Of a stretch of 64,000 nucleotides of DNA, positions 7,366 to 16,494 are shown one piece after another. Both the position numbers and the translations under genes were made by a program. The stretch spans positions 42,215-106,214 of the forward strand of contig NZ_JAAQTO010000054.1 in assembly GCF_011742165.1 (NCBI RefSeq). The letters run 5' to 3'. This stretch comes from Billgrantia bachuensis. GTDB lineage: Bacteria; Pseudomonadota; Gammaproteobacteria; Pseudomonadales; Halomonadaceae. Under the pieces are notes generated by a model. It saw only the letters and a program-made list of their open reading frames with translations. It did no database searches and was not told the origin of the DNA. Position 1 is the stretch's first letter. The number at the start of each line of letters is the position of its first letter.

Positions 7366-10300
7366 GTGAAAGAATTGGCTTATCAAGTGCACCGTCGTCG
7401 CTGCCGGGCTGGCCGACCGGCCTGGCGCCTTCCCGCATGGTTCGTCCTGCTGCTGCTGTTGTTGCTTGCATGTGGGCGTGTAGTGGCTCAGGACGCCCTG
7501 CCCGAGCGAGGGGCAGTGGAAGAACGCCTGGCCGAACTCCGCCCCGAGGAGGGCGTGAGCGTAACCGACGCCGAACAGCGAGATATCGACGCCTTGCAGG
7601 CTACGCTGAGCGCCCTCGAGCAGTTGCAGGGGGTGGAGGAACGGCTCGAGGCTCTGGAGAAGCGGCTCGAGGAGGCGCCTGCCGAACTGTTGCGCCTGGA
7701 GCGGGAGCTGCTTCAGGAGGAGGAGGCGGCTCTCGATCGCACGATCGACGAGCTCGATGACGTCCCGCTGGATGAGCTGGAGTATCGCCAGCAGGAGGCG
7801 GTATTCGAGCTGCAGCAGCAGCAGGATCGTCTGGCTGACGTCAATGCCCAACTGCTTTCCGCCCAGACCCTGCCGGAGCGTGCCCAGCAGGCCATTGCCG
7901 AAGCGATGCAGGAAGCCGAGCGTACGCGTCGCGAGCTCGACGCGCTGGAGGGCCAGGGCGTCAGCGAAGATTCACCGCAGCTGTGGCAGCTCATGGTCGA
8001 GCGGCGCCTGGCCGAGCGGACGCTGCGCCTGCGTCAGCGCGAATTGGGCAGCAACACGCGATTGCGCGAATTGGCGCAGCAACGGCGCGACCTGCTGACA
8101 CAGCAGATCGCGCGCCAGGAAGCCGAGCTTTCGCTGCTGCAGAGCGTGATCGACCGTCAGCGCCGCATGGCCACGGAACAGGCGATTGCCGATGCCGCGC
8201 GTGACGACCCGCTGCTCGAGGCCGGCCATCCTGTGCTGGAGCGCGCCCAGCAGGTCAATCGCGATCTCAGCCTCGAACTGTTGCGGGCCAACGATCGTTA
8301 CAACGGACTGGTGCGCGAGAGCTTGGCGACTCGCAGTCAGCTCGATCATGTACGCCAGCTCGAGCGTAGCCTCAACGAGCAGATAGAAGCGATACGCGGC
8401 AGCCTGCTGCTGTCGCGTATCCTGCGAGAGCAGCGCCGCTCGCTGCCCCAGGTCGATGCCAGGCGCAACCTGCACGACGAGATCGCCGACCTGCGCCTGC
8501 GTCAGTTCGATCTGGTGCGCCAGCGCGATGCCCTGCGCCAGAGCGAACGCTTGGCCAATCAGCGCCTCGAGGAGGCCGGGGTCGAGGTCAGCGAAGCGCT
8601 GGTGGAGTCACTGCAGGGCCTCTACCATTCGCGCCGTCAATTGGTCGATCAGCTCGAGCAGACCTACGGCAGCCTGCTGAGCGCAGCCATCGAGCTGCAA
8701 CTCAACCAGCAGCAGCTGTTGGAAACCTCGCTCGAGCTGCGCACTACCATCGACGAGCAGCTGTTCTGGATTGCCAACACACGACCGCTGGATCTAGCCT
8801 GGTTCCGTCAGCTTCCGACCAACCTCGTCACCGAATGGCAGCAGGGTGAGTGGCGTGGGGTGCTGCCGGTGCACTGGCGTATCCCCGGGGCAGAAGCATT
8901 GGCAGGTGCCCCTCTCCTGTTGGTGGCAGGGTTGCTGTTGGGGCTACGACGTCGCATACAGCGCCGATTGGCGATGCTGCACGAGCAGATCGGCCGGTTG
9001 CGCAGCGATTCCCAGGCGCATACGCCTCTGGCGGTCGCCCTCAACGCCTTGCTGGCCTTACCAGGGCCGCTGACCCTGGCCGGCATTGGCGCCTCATTGA
9101 CCAGCATCGAAGCAGGCATTGCGTCGGGCCTGGGCCAGGCCTTCCTGCATCTGGCCCTGGCCTGGGCCTTCATCGCTTGGTCGCGACGCCTGCTGGTACG
9201 CGACGGGGTGGCAACCAAGCACTTCTACTGGCCCTCGGGGTATGCCTCGCGGCTGCGTTGGCTGCTCGGCTGGCTCGGCGTGACACTGATACCCGTATTG
9301 CTGATTTCCGCGCTGGCCCGCGATGGCGAAATCAGCCTGACCACGCGTCCCATCGCACTGACGCTGCTGCTGGCCGGTATGGTGGCCATGAGCGTTCTGC
9401 TGGCACGCCTCATTCTTGCCCATACGCCATTCTTCGGCGTCAAGCTGTTTCGCCTGGTACTGGGCCTGATCATGGCGGCAGTACCGCTGGTACTGGTGGG
9501 GCTGATCGTTTCCGGTTTCGAATACACCGCGCTGAGCCTGATCGGCCGCTTCGTCATCACGCTCTACCTGTTGGCGATGTGGATCCTGGTCGAGGCATCG
9601 GTGGTGCGCGGCCTGGCAGTGGCGGCCCGTCGTCTGGCATTCAAACGCGCGTTGACGCGGCGTCGTGCCCAGGCTCAAGAGGGTGCTGAGGGCGGACTCG
9701 AAGTGGTGGAGGAGCCGCCACTGGACATGGAGCAGATCAACCAGCAGTCGCTGCGTCTCTCCAAGCTGTTCCTGTTGATCGGCTTCGCCCTGCTGTTCTA
9801 CCTGGTGTGGTCCGACCTGCTCACGGTGTTGGGCTATCTGAAGGATGTTGCGATCTGGGATGCGGGAGAAGAAGGGGGAGCAGAGCTCGTCACCAGCGCG
9901 CTGTCGGTTGCCGATATCTTTGCCGCAGTGTTGATATTCGTGCTGACCCTGGTGATGGCGCGCAATCTGCCGGGCTTGCTCGAAGTCATGGTGCTATCGC
10001 GGCTGGAGCTCAAGCAGGGCAGCGCCTATGCCATCTCGACGCTGCTTTCCTACACCATCGTCGGAACAGGGCTGGTCGTGGCACTGGCCACCCTGGGTGT
10101 TGCCTGGAGCCAGCTGCAGTGGCTGGTGGCGGCGCTGGGCGTGGGCCTGGGTTTCGGCCTGCAGGAGATTTTCGCCAATTTCGTCTCGGGACTGATCATC
10201 CTGTTCGAGCGGCCGGTGCGCATCGGCGACACCATCACCCTGGGCAACCTCACCGGTACGGTGAGTCGGATTCGCATCCGAGCCACCACGGTGACCGACT

Positions 10301-10812
10301 TCGACCGCAAGGAGATCATCATCCCCAACAAGACCTTCATCACCGACCAACTGATCAACTGGTCGCTGTCGGACACCATCACCCGGGTCGTACTCAGCTT
10401 CGGTGTCGCTTACGGTTCGGACCAGCGTCTGGTACACCGCTTGCTACGTCATGTCGCCGACGAGAATCCTCGGGTGCTGGGAGACCCCGAGCCGCAGGTA
10501 TTCTTCATGAGTTATGGTGAGAGCACGCTCACCTTTGAGCTGCGCATCTTCGTCAACTCGCTGGGCGACCGGCTATTCGCCACTGACGAGATCAACTGTC
10601 GGGTCGGCGAGTTGTTCGCCGAGTATGGCATCGACATCGCTTTCAACCAGCTCGACGTCTGGCTGCACCGTGCAGATGACGGGGCGAAAAAGAAGGTGCA
10701 GACGCTGACGCCTTCGGACGATTGCGGGGAACTGTTTCCACCTCCCGGAGCGGGCGGCGATCCGGGAGATATCGATATCGGTGGCGGCGATGGAGGTGAT
10801 GGCGGACGTTGA
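7366..10812 (+). CDS. mscK: Large mechanosensitive channel of the MscK/KefA type
   Basis: An 1148-residue protein, close to the length of E. coli MscK (1120). It has a signal peptide (hydrophobic WFVLLLLLLLACG before VVAQ), a long periplasmic coiled-coil region (about 45-470), and many transmembrane helices (about 500-900). The pore helix and MscS domain follow, with LQWLVAALGVGLGFGLQEIFANF near residue 915 and PVRIGDTITLGNLTGTVSRI after it. The acidic Gly-rich tail (GGGDGGDGG) is unusual. It releases solutes on hypo-osmotic shock, relevant to a halophile. GTG at 7366 is chosen because GGAAG precedes it by five bases and it yields a proper signal peptide; ATG at 7267 is an alternative. Confidence 0.9.
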   Translation: MKELAYQVHRRRCRAGRPAWRLPAWFVLLLLLLLACGRVVAQDALPERGAVEERLAELRPEEGVSVTDAEQRDIDALQATLSALEQLQGVEERLEALEKRLEEAPAELLRLERELLQEEEAALDRTIDELDDVPLDELEYRQQEAVFELQQQQDRLADVNAQLLSAQTLPERAQQAIAEAMQEAERTRRELDALEGQGVSEDSPQLWQLMVERRLAERTLRLRQRELGSNTRLRELAQQRRDLLTQQIARQEAELSLLQSVIDRQRRMATEQAIADAARDDPLLEAGHPVLERAQQVNRDLSLELLRANDRYNGLVRESLATRSQLDHVRQLERSLNEQIEAIRGSLLLSRILREQRRSLPQVDARRNLHDEIADLRLRQFDLVRQRDALRQSERLANQRLEEAGVEVSEALVESLQGLYHSRRQLVDQLEQTYGSLLSAAIELQLNQQQLLETSLELRTTIDEQLFWIANTRPLDLAWFRQLPTNLVTEWQQGEWRGVLPVHWRIPGAEALAGAPLLLVAGLLLGLRRRIQRRLAMLHEQIGRLRSDSQAHTPLAVALNALLALPGPLTLAGIGASLTSIEAGIASGLGQAFLHLALAWAFIAWSRRLLVRDGVATKHFYWPSGYASRLRWLLGWLGVTLIPVLLISALARDGEISLTTRPIALTLLLAGMVAMSVLLARLILAHTPFFGVKLFRLVLGLIMAAVPLVLVGLIVSGFEYTALSLIGRFVITLYLLAMWILVEASVVRGLAVAARRLAFKRALTRRRAQAQEGAEGGLEVVEEPPLDMEQINQQSLRLSKLFLLIGFALLFYLVWSDLLTVLGYLKDVAIWDAGEEGGAELVTSALSVADIFAAVLIFVLTLVMARNLPGLLEVMVLSRLELKQGSAYAISTLLSYTIVGTGLVVALATLGVAWSQLQWLVAALGVGLGFGLQEIFANFVSGLIILFERPVRIGDTITLGNLTGTVSRIRIRATTVTDFDRKEIIIPNKTFITDQLINWSLSDTITRVVLSFGVAYGSDQRLVHRLLRHVADENPRVLGDPEPQVFFMSYGESTLTFELRIFVNSLGDRLFATDEINCRVGELFAEYGIDIAFNQLDVWLHRADDGAKKKVQTLTPSDDCGELFPPPGAGGDPGDIDIGGGDGGDGGR

Positions 10813-10819
10813 TCGGCCG

Positions 10820-11584
10820 CTAATGCTTCACGGCGTGCAGCAGGAACTCCCGATTGCCATCGCCCCCGGTGATCGGACTTTCCTGCCAGTGGCGGATCGC
10901 CAGGCCCAGTTCGGCGCAGCAGGCGCGGATGGTGTCTTCCACTTCTGCGTAGCGCATCGGGTCGGCCACGATGCCGCGTGAGTTGACGCCGCCCGGTCCT
11001 ACCTCGAACTGTGGCTTGACCAGGCTCAGAAGTTCGCCGCCGGGGCGTAGCAGGGCGGAGATTTCCGGCAGGATCAGCGTCTGCGAGATGAACGAGACGT
11101 CCATTACCGCGATGTCGGGTGCCTCGGCCGCCTGGGCGGCCAGGGCCTCATGCAGGCGGGGCTCGGTGGCCATGGTCCGAGCATTGAGCCCCTCCAGGCA
11201 GGTCACACGGGAGTCGCCGCGCAGCTCCGGATCGAGCTGGCCGTGGCCCACCTCGACGCCGATCGCGTGGCGCGCGCCGAAGGCCAGGGCGCAGTCGGTG
11301 AAGCCGCCGGTGGACTGGCCCACGTCGAGTACCAGCTTTCCCTTCAGGTCGAGCCCTAGCACCTCGATCAGTGCCTCGAGTTTCAATCCCGCCCGCGAGA
11401 CATAGCGCTCCTCTGGGTCTTCGGTGACCGTGAGGCGGCAATCCTCGGCCAGTTTCTCGCTCGGTTTGTCGAGCACCCGGCCGCTGCTGGCAACGCTGAC
11501 TCGGCCATGACGAATCAGCCGCTGGGCGCGCGTGCGCGAACGGGCCAGGCCCTGGGAAACGAGCAGTTGATCGAGGCGGGGCAT
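10820..11584 (-). CDS. tlyA: TlyA family rRNA 2'-O-methyltransferase (hemolysin A family)
   Basis: A 254-residue protein with an N-terminal S4 RNA-binding domain (PRLDQLLVSQGLARSRTRAQRLIRHGRV, residues 2-29) and an FtsJ-type Rossmann methyltransferase domain. The SAM motif LVLDVGQSTGGFTDCAL lies near residues 83-99, with IAVMDVSFIS and LVKPQFEVG further on. Family members methylate ribose in 16S and/or 23S rRNA; the hemolysin label is historical. The start at 11584 is fixed by GGAG seven bases upstream and by homology to the S4 domain start, although the frame remains open upstream to 12043 over the next gene. It converges on the mscK-like gene. Confidence 0.93.
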   Translation of the reverse strand: MPRLDQLLVSQGLARSRTRAQRLIRHGRVSVASSGRVLDKPSEKLAEDCRLTVTEDPEERYVSRAGLKLEALIEVLGLDLKGKLVLDVGQSTGGFTDCALAFGARHAIGVEVGHGQLDPELRGDSRVTCLEGLNARTMATEPRLHEALAAQAAEAPDIAVMDVSFISQTLILPEISALLRPGGELLSLVKPQFEVGPGGVNSRGIVADPMRYAEVEDTIRACCAELGLAIRHWQESPITGGDGNREFLLHAVKH

Positions 11585-11663
11585 GGCATGACTCCGGCAG
11601 CCAGAAGCGGGTTGGGCATTATGGCATAATCGTTTAGTTAGCCGGTTAATAGAAGGGGGCCGC

Positions 11664-12695
11664 GTGGGTCGAGACATGGGCAGGGCGTTGGCCAGGTCGC
11701 TGGCCTTCGGTGCCGTGGGTGGGCTGGTTTTCCAGTTCATCGGGATGCCGCTGGCATGGATGCTGGGCCCTTTGACGGCCAACCTGATCGTCTCGGCGAC
11801 GGGTGTCGACGTGCGCATACCCGAGCCGCTGCGTGAAGTCTTCCTCGGCGTGCTCGGCCTGGTGCTGGGTAGCCAAGTGACACCACAGCTAGCCGAGCGG
11901 GTACTCGACTGGCCGCTTTCCGCCATGCTGCTGCTGCTCGGTGTGGCCGTCTCGACGGCGGCAGCGGCGGCCTGGTACCGACGTTGCGGCTTCGACTCGG
12001 TGAGCGCCTGGTTCGCCTCGGCGCCCGGTGCCATGACGGCCATGATCTTGATGGGCGAGAAGTGCGGTGGTGACCCGCGGCGTATTGCCGTGGCCCAGTC
12101 GCTACGCGTAGTGCTGGTAATAATGATCCTGCCGCCGCTGTTCTGGTTCTACGAGGGGGCGAGCAGTGACGAGGTGGCTGCCGCCGTGGATCGCGAACTC
12201 TCCTCGCCCTGGCTGCTGCTGGTCCTGCCGTTGCTCTTGCCGCTAGGGCGCCGCTTGCGGCTTCCCACTCCCTCGCTGCTTACCCCGCTGCTCTTCGCCG
12301 GCGTGCTCTCCGGTTTCGGCATCGCCAGCCTGAGCCTGCCGGATTGGGGGATGAACCTGATGTTGTGGGTGCTCGGCTGCGCCATAGGCTCGCGCTTCCG
12401 TGGGCTCTCCTCGGCGCGGCTGTGGCGCTATCTCGGCGAGGCCTTCGTCGCTACCCTAGTGGCGCTGGCGGTGCTGGCCGGCTTTGCCGAGCTGATCCAT
12501 CGCCTGGTGGACGTACCGCGGGACGTTGCCCTGCTGGCACTGGCACCCGGCGGCATCGGAGAAATGGCGATACTGGCGGTGGCGCTGGACCTCGATCCCG
12601 TCTTCGTCGCCTTCCACCACCTGCTGCGCATGGTGGCGCTGATGTTGTTCGCCCCGTTCTGGGCGCGCTGGCTGTTACGGCGCCTCGATCAGTAA
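11664..12695 (+). CDS. AbrB family putative membrane permease
   Basis: A 343-residue integral membrane protein with about ten hydrophobic helices. It contains the internal duplication typical of the AbrB/ammonia monooxygenase-related DUF: GMPLAWMLGPLTANLI in the first half and an equivalent ending LALAPGGIGEMAILAVALDLDP in the second. The first half also has FASAPGAMTAMILMGE, the matching motif. GTG at 11664 follows AAGGGGG. The substrate is unknown; the family is annotated as a putative transporter and is unrelated to the AbrB DNA-binding protein. Its last seven bases overlap the convergent gene for the cysteine-peptidase-like protein. Confidence 0.85.
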   Translation: MGRDMGRALARSLAFGAVGGLVFQFIGMPLAWMLGPLTANLIVSATGVDVRIPEPLREVFLGVLGLVLGSQVTPQLAERVLDWPLSAMLLLLGVAVSTAAAAAWYRRCGFDSVSAWFASAPGAMTAMILMGEKCGGDPRRIAVAQSLRVVLVIMILPPLFWFYEGASSDEVAAAVDRELSSPWLLLVLPLLLPLGRRLRLPTPSLLTPLLFAGVLSGFGIASLSLPDWGMNLMLWVLGCAIGSRFRGLSSARLWRYLGEAFVATLVALAVLAGFAELIHRLVDVPRDVALLALAPGGIGEMAILAVALDLDPVFVAFHHLLRMVALMLFAPFWARWLLRRLDQ

Positions 12696-14740
12696 TCCTG
12701 CGGCTGTGGACCGGCATCGGCCTGCAGATCGGCCGGGGGAATACGATCGGCCCCCCAACTGCGATGGATGTATTGCGTCACCCGGTCGAGTTCCTCCTGG
12801 CTGATTCGGGCCAGCTCGCCGCGCTCCAGCGGGTCGTAATGGAAGATGTACAGGCGTGAGGCGAACTGCTCGAAGGGCAGGGATGCCTCTCCGAATCGCT
12901 CGGCATTGCCGGCGGTGCTGACCTGCACGCCATCGCCCCAGTCCTGCCCGCTGTCGTTGTTGGGATTGAAGAAGTAGACCCGCATCACATCCGAGGGGTC
13001 CAGCGATACCCGCAGGATGGTGATGGCGTGCCAGCCGATGAAGCGCGCCGCGCTGTCGGTGACGGCAATCCCGGCCGGCTGCGGGTGTATGAGGGGCTGG
13101 TTGCCGTTGTAGTAGGGATGATAGCTAGCATAGAAATGGCGCAGGAAGGCGTCCAGTTCGTGCAACTGCCCGGTGGCGACGTCGACATTGATGCGAAAGC
13201 CACGGCCCGCCCACCAGCCGTGGAATTCCGGATTCACCCAGCGATGCGGATCGCCCTCGCGGCCGATGCAGCGCCGCCCCATCTCGGCATAGATGCGATC
13301 CAGGTGCGGGACCACGATCAGCGAGACCGGATCCAGATCCATGGGCAGGGTCTGGGCCACCCCGGAGAGGCTCGCCATGGAGGAGAGCGGCATGCCTTCG
13401 AAGTGCATGATGATCTCGTCGTCGCGTGCCGCCCAGGCCACCATCTGCAGCAGGTAATCGGGGTCGTTGTAGGCCCACATGGAGAGTGCCCGTGCCGACT
13501 GGCAGGTCGGGTTGTTGCCCTGGCCCACTCCCAGCGGCAACCCGAGCATGCACAGCACGCCTTCCAGCAGGCGCGCCCGTGGCGAAACGGCATCTCCGAA
13601 GGCCAGGATCAAGCGTTGTTGCGACCATTCCGAAAGCGACAGACCCAGTTGCCGCCACATGGCGGGCGCCACGGGCGGCTGGTAGAGAATGCCGCGCTCC
13701 AACGTCAACGTCAGGCCATAGACGGCTTGCGGCGTGGCGGGATGGACCGCCCCCCGGATCAGCGCACGAGCCAGCTCACGGTAGCACAGCAGACAATCGC
13801 GACCGGTCGACGAGAGCCCCAGGGCCTCGGCCAAAAGGTGGTCACCGTGATCGAGCAGGTGGCGCAGCAGCACCGGATGGTAGGGCGATACCAGCCCGGT
13901 ATCGTGCATGGCGCGTGCGAAGCCAGTGGCCTCTCCCTGCAAGGCGCTGTTGTCCATGCTCGACAGACGTTCACGATAGATCTCGATGCCGGGATCCTCG
14001 CGGCTGGCCCGGGTAGGGCCGAACAAGGAGCTGACCAAGCGGTCGGCTCCCTGGCCGCTGGCGCCCAGGTCGATATTGGGATCGGCATGGCAGATGGCAA
14101 TCTGAGTGATCATCTGCTTGACGCTTTCCACCTGGATCGGGCGTTGCTGAAGGATGCGCCAGATCTCCTCGATCAACTTGTCGATGATGTGCTCGTAGCC
14201 GATTCGCTCGGCCAGGTGGCGAAACAGATGACGGGGAATCTGCGCCAGCCGCCCCTGGGTCTCCCGTTCGGCCTCGCTGGGCGCACTGAACAGCAGCCAC
14301 AGGTTGAGCGCCATCACCTGGGTCAGGTAATGGTGGGCCTGCTCGGCGGAAACCAGGGAATGCGGATAGTCGCCCTTGGCCACGGCGAGCAGGCGCAGCT
14401 CGCTCAGTGCCTCGATCACCACGGTATTGGCATCTGCGCTCTTGAGTGAATAGGTCGTCAGGTAGGGCAGCAGGTACTGCGGCGTGGCCCAGTCCGAACC
14501 GAGAAATACACCCGCTTCCTCCAGAGCCCTGGCACGGTTTTCCAGCGCGGCAGCGCCGCCCGGCTGAAGCAGCACCCGGCGTGCCGTATCCAGCACACGG
14601 GAAAGCTTGCCCGGCTTGGCAAAGTCGCGCGCTTCGCCAAGCAGGGCGGTCGCTTCGTCGAGGTGCACCAGCAGGCCCTGGAGCTTGTCGTCACTCGGCG
14701 GGAACTGGCCGGTATCCTGCATGTCTCGGTTGGTGGCCAC
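12689..14740 (-). CDS. Unrecognised 683-residue protein with a papain-like catalytic pattern
   Basis: I do not recognise a named family. Residues 1-390 look entirely helical, rich in Leu/Ala/Glu, with no signal peptide or membrane segment, so a cytoplasmic protein is expected. The C-terminal 290 residues look like a cysteine hydrolase: Gln407 and Cys413 in GQGNNPTCQSARAL have the papain Q-x5-C spacing. His571 in IGWHAITILRVSL heads a beta-strand, and Asn592 or Asn594 in YFFNPNNDSGQDWG would complete the triad. GTG start at 14740 with AAGGAG six bases before. It is 44 bases downstream of the ATP-grasp gene and almost certainly cotranscribed. Peptidase, amidase or transglutaminase activity would all fit. 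Confidence 0.7.
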   Translation of the reverse strand: MATNRDMQDTGQFPPSDDKLQGLLVHLDEATALLGEARDFAKPGKLSRVLDTARRVLLQPGGAAALENRARALEEAGVFLGSDWATPQYLLPYLTTYSLKSADANTVVIEALSELRLLAVAKGDYPHSLVSAEQAHHYLTQVMALNLWLLFSAPSEAERETQGRLAQIPRHLFRHLAERIGYEHIIDKLIEEIWRILQQRPIQVESVKQMITQIAICHADPNIDLGASGQGADRLVSSLFGPTRASREDPGIEIYRERLSSMDNSALQGEATGFARAMHDTGLVSPYHPVLLRHLLDHGDHLLAEALGLSSTGRDCLLCYRELARALIRGAVHPATPQAVYGLTLTLERGILYQPPVAPAMWRQLGLSLSEWSQQRLILAFGDAVSPRARLLEGVLCMLGLPLGVGQGNNPTCQSARALSMWAYNDPDYLLQMVAWAARDDEIIMHFEGMPLSSMASLSGVAQTLPMDLDPVSLIVVPHLDRIYAEMGRRCIGREGDPHRWVNPEFHGWWAGRGFRINVDVATGQLHELDAFLRHFYASYHPYYNGNQPLIHPQPAGIAVTDSAARFIGWHAITILRVSLDPSDVMRVYFFNPNNDSGQDWGDGVQVSTAGNAERFGEASLPFEQFASRLYIFHYDPLERGELARISQEELDRVTQYIHRSWGADRIPPADLQADAGPQPQDY

Positions 14741-14784
14741 GCCGACTCCTTGCTGATCGATCTGTCGTGTTCATGACGCCTTGT

Positions 14785-16008
14785 TCAGACATAGAAATCA
14801 AGCTCTTCCTGATGCTTGAGCATGTCCCGCAGGCGATTGGGATCCTCGCCCTTGAAGTAGATCAGCCCCCAGTGGGTGCCGAAGGCGGTGCGTTTGGTTA
14901 CGGTTTCTTCCATGGGAGGCGTGAGTTCATGGGATTCGAAGTATGGATCGTCCTCGACCTCCTCGGGAATCTCCAGGCGACTCACCACGCGACGACGCGG
15001 ATAGACGCCGAAGCAGCCTGCATAGCACTTGGCATCTTCCACTTCCCGCGGGAAGAAGGCCTTGACCTCATCCGGGGTGGTCTTGGGGTCGAATACCAGC
15101 ATGCTGGCCTGGTAGGCATTGAACCCGTAGACGCGTTCGAGCAGCTCGAACACCTTGAAGCCCGGCGGGCGGTAGGCGACCTCGCCGAAGTACATCTCGC
15201 CGTCGCTGGTGACGAAGTACTCGGGATGGATCAGCCCGAAGTCGATATCGAATGCCTTGATCAGCTTCTCGATCTGGGCGGTGATCTGGGGACGATACTG
15301 CTCGAGTTCCGGTGAGGCGGGAACGAACACCGAATAGCCCAGGGTGACGTACTCCGAAATGTTGAGGAAGGCGATCTTGCCGTTGTGGATCCAGGCCTCG
15401 ACGGCAAACTCCCAACCGTCCAGGTGCGACTCCATCAGCACCGGGAACTCCTCGTCGGGGATGGTATCGACCTCGTCCGGGGTACGGATCACCCGGTGTC
15501 CCAGGCAGCCGGCCTTGTCGAAGGCCTTGAGGTGAATGGGGTCGTTGGGGTCGCCGTCGAGCTTGAGCAGGGTCTGGTTGACGCGCTTTAGAAAGCGGAT
15601 CACGTCGCCCTTGTCATGCGCTTCCTCAAAGATGCCCACGCGGATCCCACCTAGCTGGGCACGCCGCTTCATCAGGGCCTTGTCGCGTAGCAACAGCGAC
15701 TGGCCGTAGAGGCGAGGATTGTCGAGCAGCACCGAGTTGATGGCACCTGCCCACTCCACGGTTTCTTCGAACAGAGGAATCGCTACGTCCACGCCGCGCT
15801 CCTGCAGCGTTTCGGCGATCTCCATGGAGCGGTCGTTCAGTCTCTCGAAATTCCACGGTACGTAGGGAATGTCGTGCTTCTGGCAGTACTCTTCTGCCCA
15901 TTCAGGGGCGACTACCAGGTAGCGACGATCAAAATTTTCGGCGGCCTCGATGGCGTTCAGGCTCCAGCCGAGCAGTGCGATATAGCCCTTGTCGGGATTC
16001 TTTTCCAT
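14785..16008 (-). CDS. Stand-alone ATP-grasp ligase family protein
   Basis: A 407-residue protein with an N-terminal Rossmann-like pre-ATP-grasp part (GYIALLGWSLNAIEAAENF) and an ATP-grasp fold. Lys161 in HLKAFDKAGCLGHRVI fits the flexible phosphate-binding loop, and MESHLDGWEFAVEAWIHNGK (192-211) fits the adenine hinge and following strands. Glu263 in LIHPEYFV and Glu276 in GEVAYRPPG fit metal ligands; the frequent E-x-N is E-V-A here. Such enzymes couple a carboxylate to an amine or thiol through an acyl phosphate; the substrate is unknown. The ATG has AGGAG seven bases upstream. It is first in a two-gene operon with the papain-like protein. Biotin-carboxylase-like labels would be misleading, since no biotin partners are present. 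Confidence 0.82.
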   Translation of the reverse strand: MEKNPDKGYIALLGWSLNAIEAAENFDRRYLVVAPEWAEEYCQKHDIPYVPWNFERLNDRSMEIAETLQERGVDVAIPLFEETVEWAGAINSVLLDNPRLYGQSLLLRDKALMKRRAQLGGIRVGIFEEAHDKGDVIRFLKRVNQTLLKLDGDPNDPIHLKAFDKAGCLGHRVIRTPDEVDTIPDEEFPVLMESHLDGWEFAVEAWIHNGKIAFLNISEYVTLGYSVFVPASPELEQYRPQITAQIEKLIKAFDIDFGLIHPEYFVTSDGEMYFGEVAYRPPGFKVFELLERVYGFNAYQASMLVFDPKTTPDEVKAFFPREVEDAKCYAGCFGVYPRRRVVSRLEIPEEVEDDPYFESHELTPPMEETVTKRTAFGTHWGLIYFKGEDPNRLRDMLKHQEELDFYV

Positions 16009-16117
16009 GGGGCAGCTCCTCAGATGCAGTGTCTTTCTCCTCGTGTTCCCCTGCTCTTTCTACCCTAGCCGATTTGAGGTGACCCTCACAGGGCGGGAGC
16101 TATCCGAGTCACGCTCC

Positions 16118-16146
16118 TTGCCCGCCCCCGGCACCGCTGGTATAGT
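16118..16146 (+). promoter_or_regulatory. Sigma-70 promoter of the SRP RNA gene
   Basis: TTGCCC (16118-16123) and TATAGT (16141-16146) are separated by exactly 17 bases. Transcription would begin near 16153, giving a leader of about 60 bases before the mature RNA, to be removed by processing. It points away from the ATP-grasp gene, whose own leftward promoter must lie nearby. Confidence 0.7.
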
Positions 16147-16213
16147 GCACGCGCACTCGGCAAGCCATTGATGCAAACCGAGTTCGAGGCCTGCCAGGCA
16201 GGCGTCGTATTGT

Positions 16214-16323
16214 GGTGGCCCCGTCGGTCCTCCCGCAACGCTAAACCGCAAACCCCGCCAGGCCCGGAAGGGAGCAACGGTAGTGGTGGCCGCGTGTGCC
16301 GGGATGTGGCTGTCGGGGCCGCC
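16214..16323 (+). ncRNA. ffs: 4.5S signal recognition particle RNA
   Basis: The conserved SRP core is clear: AGGCCCGGAAGGGAGCA at 16260-16276 and GTGTGCCGGGATGT further on match the Ffh-binding hairpin (GGAAG tetraloop side and the asymmetric loop) of E. coli 4.5S RNA. TCCTCCCGCAACGCTA is also as in E. coli. The ends GGTGGCCCCG (16214-16223) and CGGGGCCGCC (16314-16323) pair to form the terminal stem, which sets the boundaries. The RNA forms the SRP with Ffh for co-translational membrane targeting. In Pseudomonas the gene stands just before dnaX; here dnaX is almost 12 kb away. Confidence 0.93.
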
Positions 16324-16494
16324 TCCATTTCGGCCCTTGCTTTTCGACTCCGTCTTTCCCTCCCCTTTGGTCGCACCCACGCTGCTTTCAGAATTCTCAA
16401 AACGTTTCGTTGCGTTTTGTCGCCCGGCCGTGCTTCCGAAGCGTCATTGCACATGTCTATACAAGCGGTGGGCTCGGGCTGGTGCGGCTGGTTT

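Noticed and set aside
13028..14449. 473-codon plus-strand ORF opposite the papain-like gene
   Set aside because: No ribosome-binding site and antisense-type composition; the minus-strand gene has AAGGAG, operon position and catalytic pattern.
14785..16008. Biotin carboxylase assignment for the ATP-grasp protein
   Set aside because: No biotin carboxyl carrier or carboxyltransferase gene is nearby and the protein lacks the biotin carboxylase C-terminal domain arrangement.
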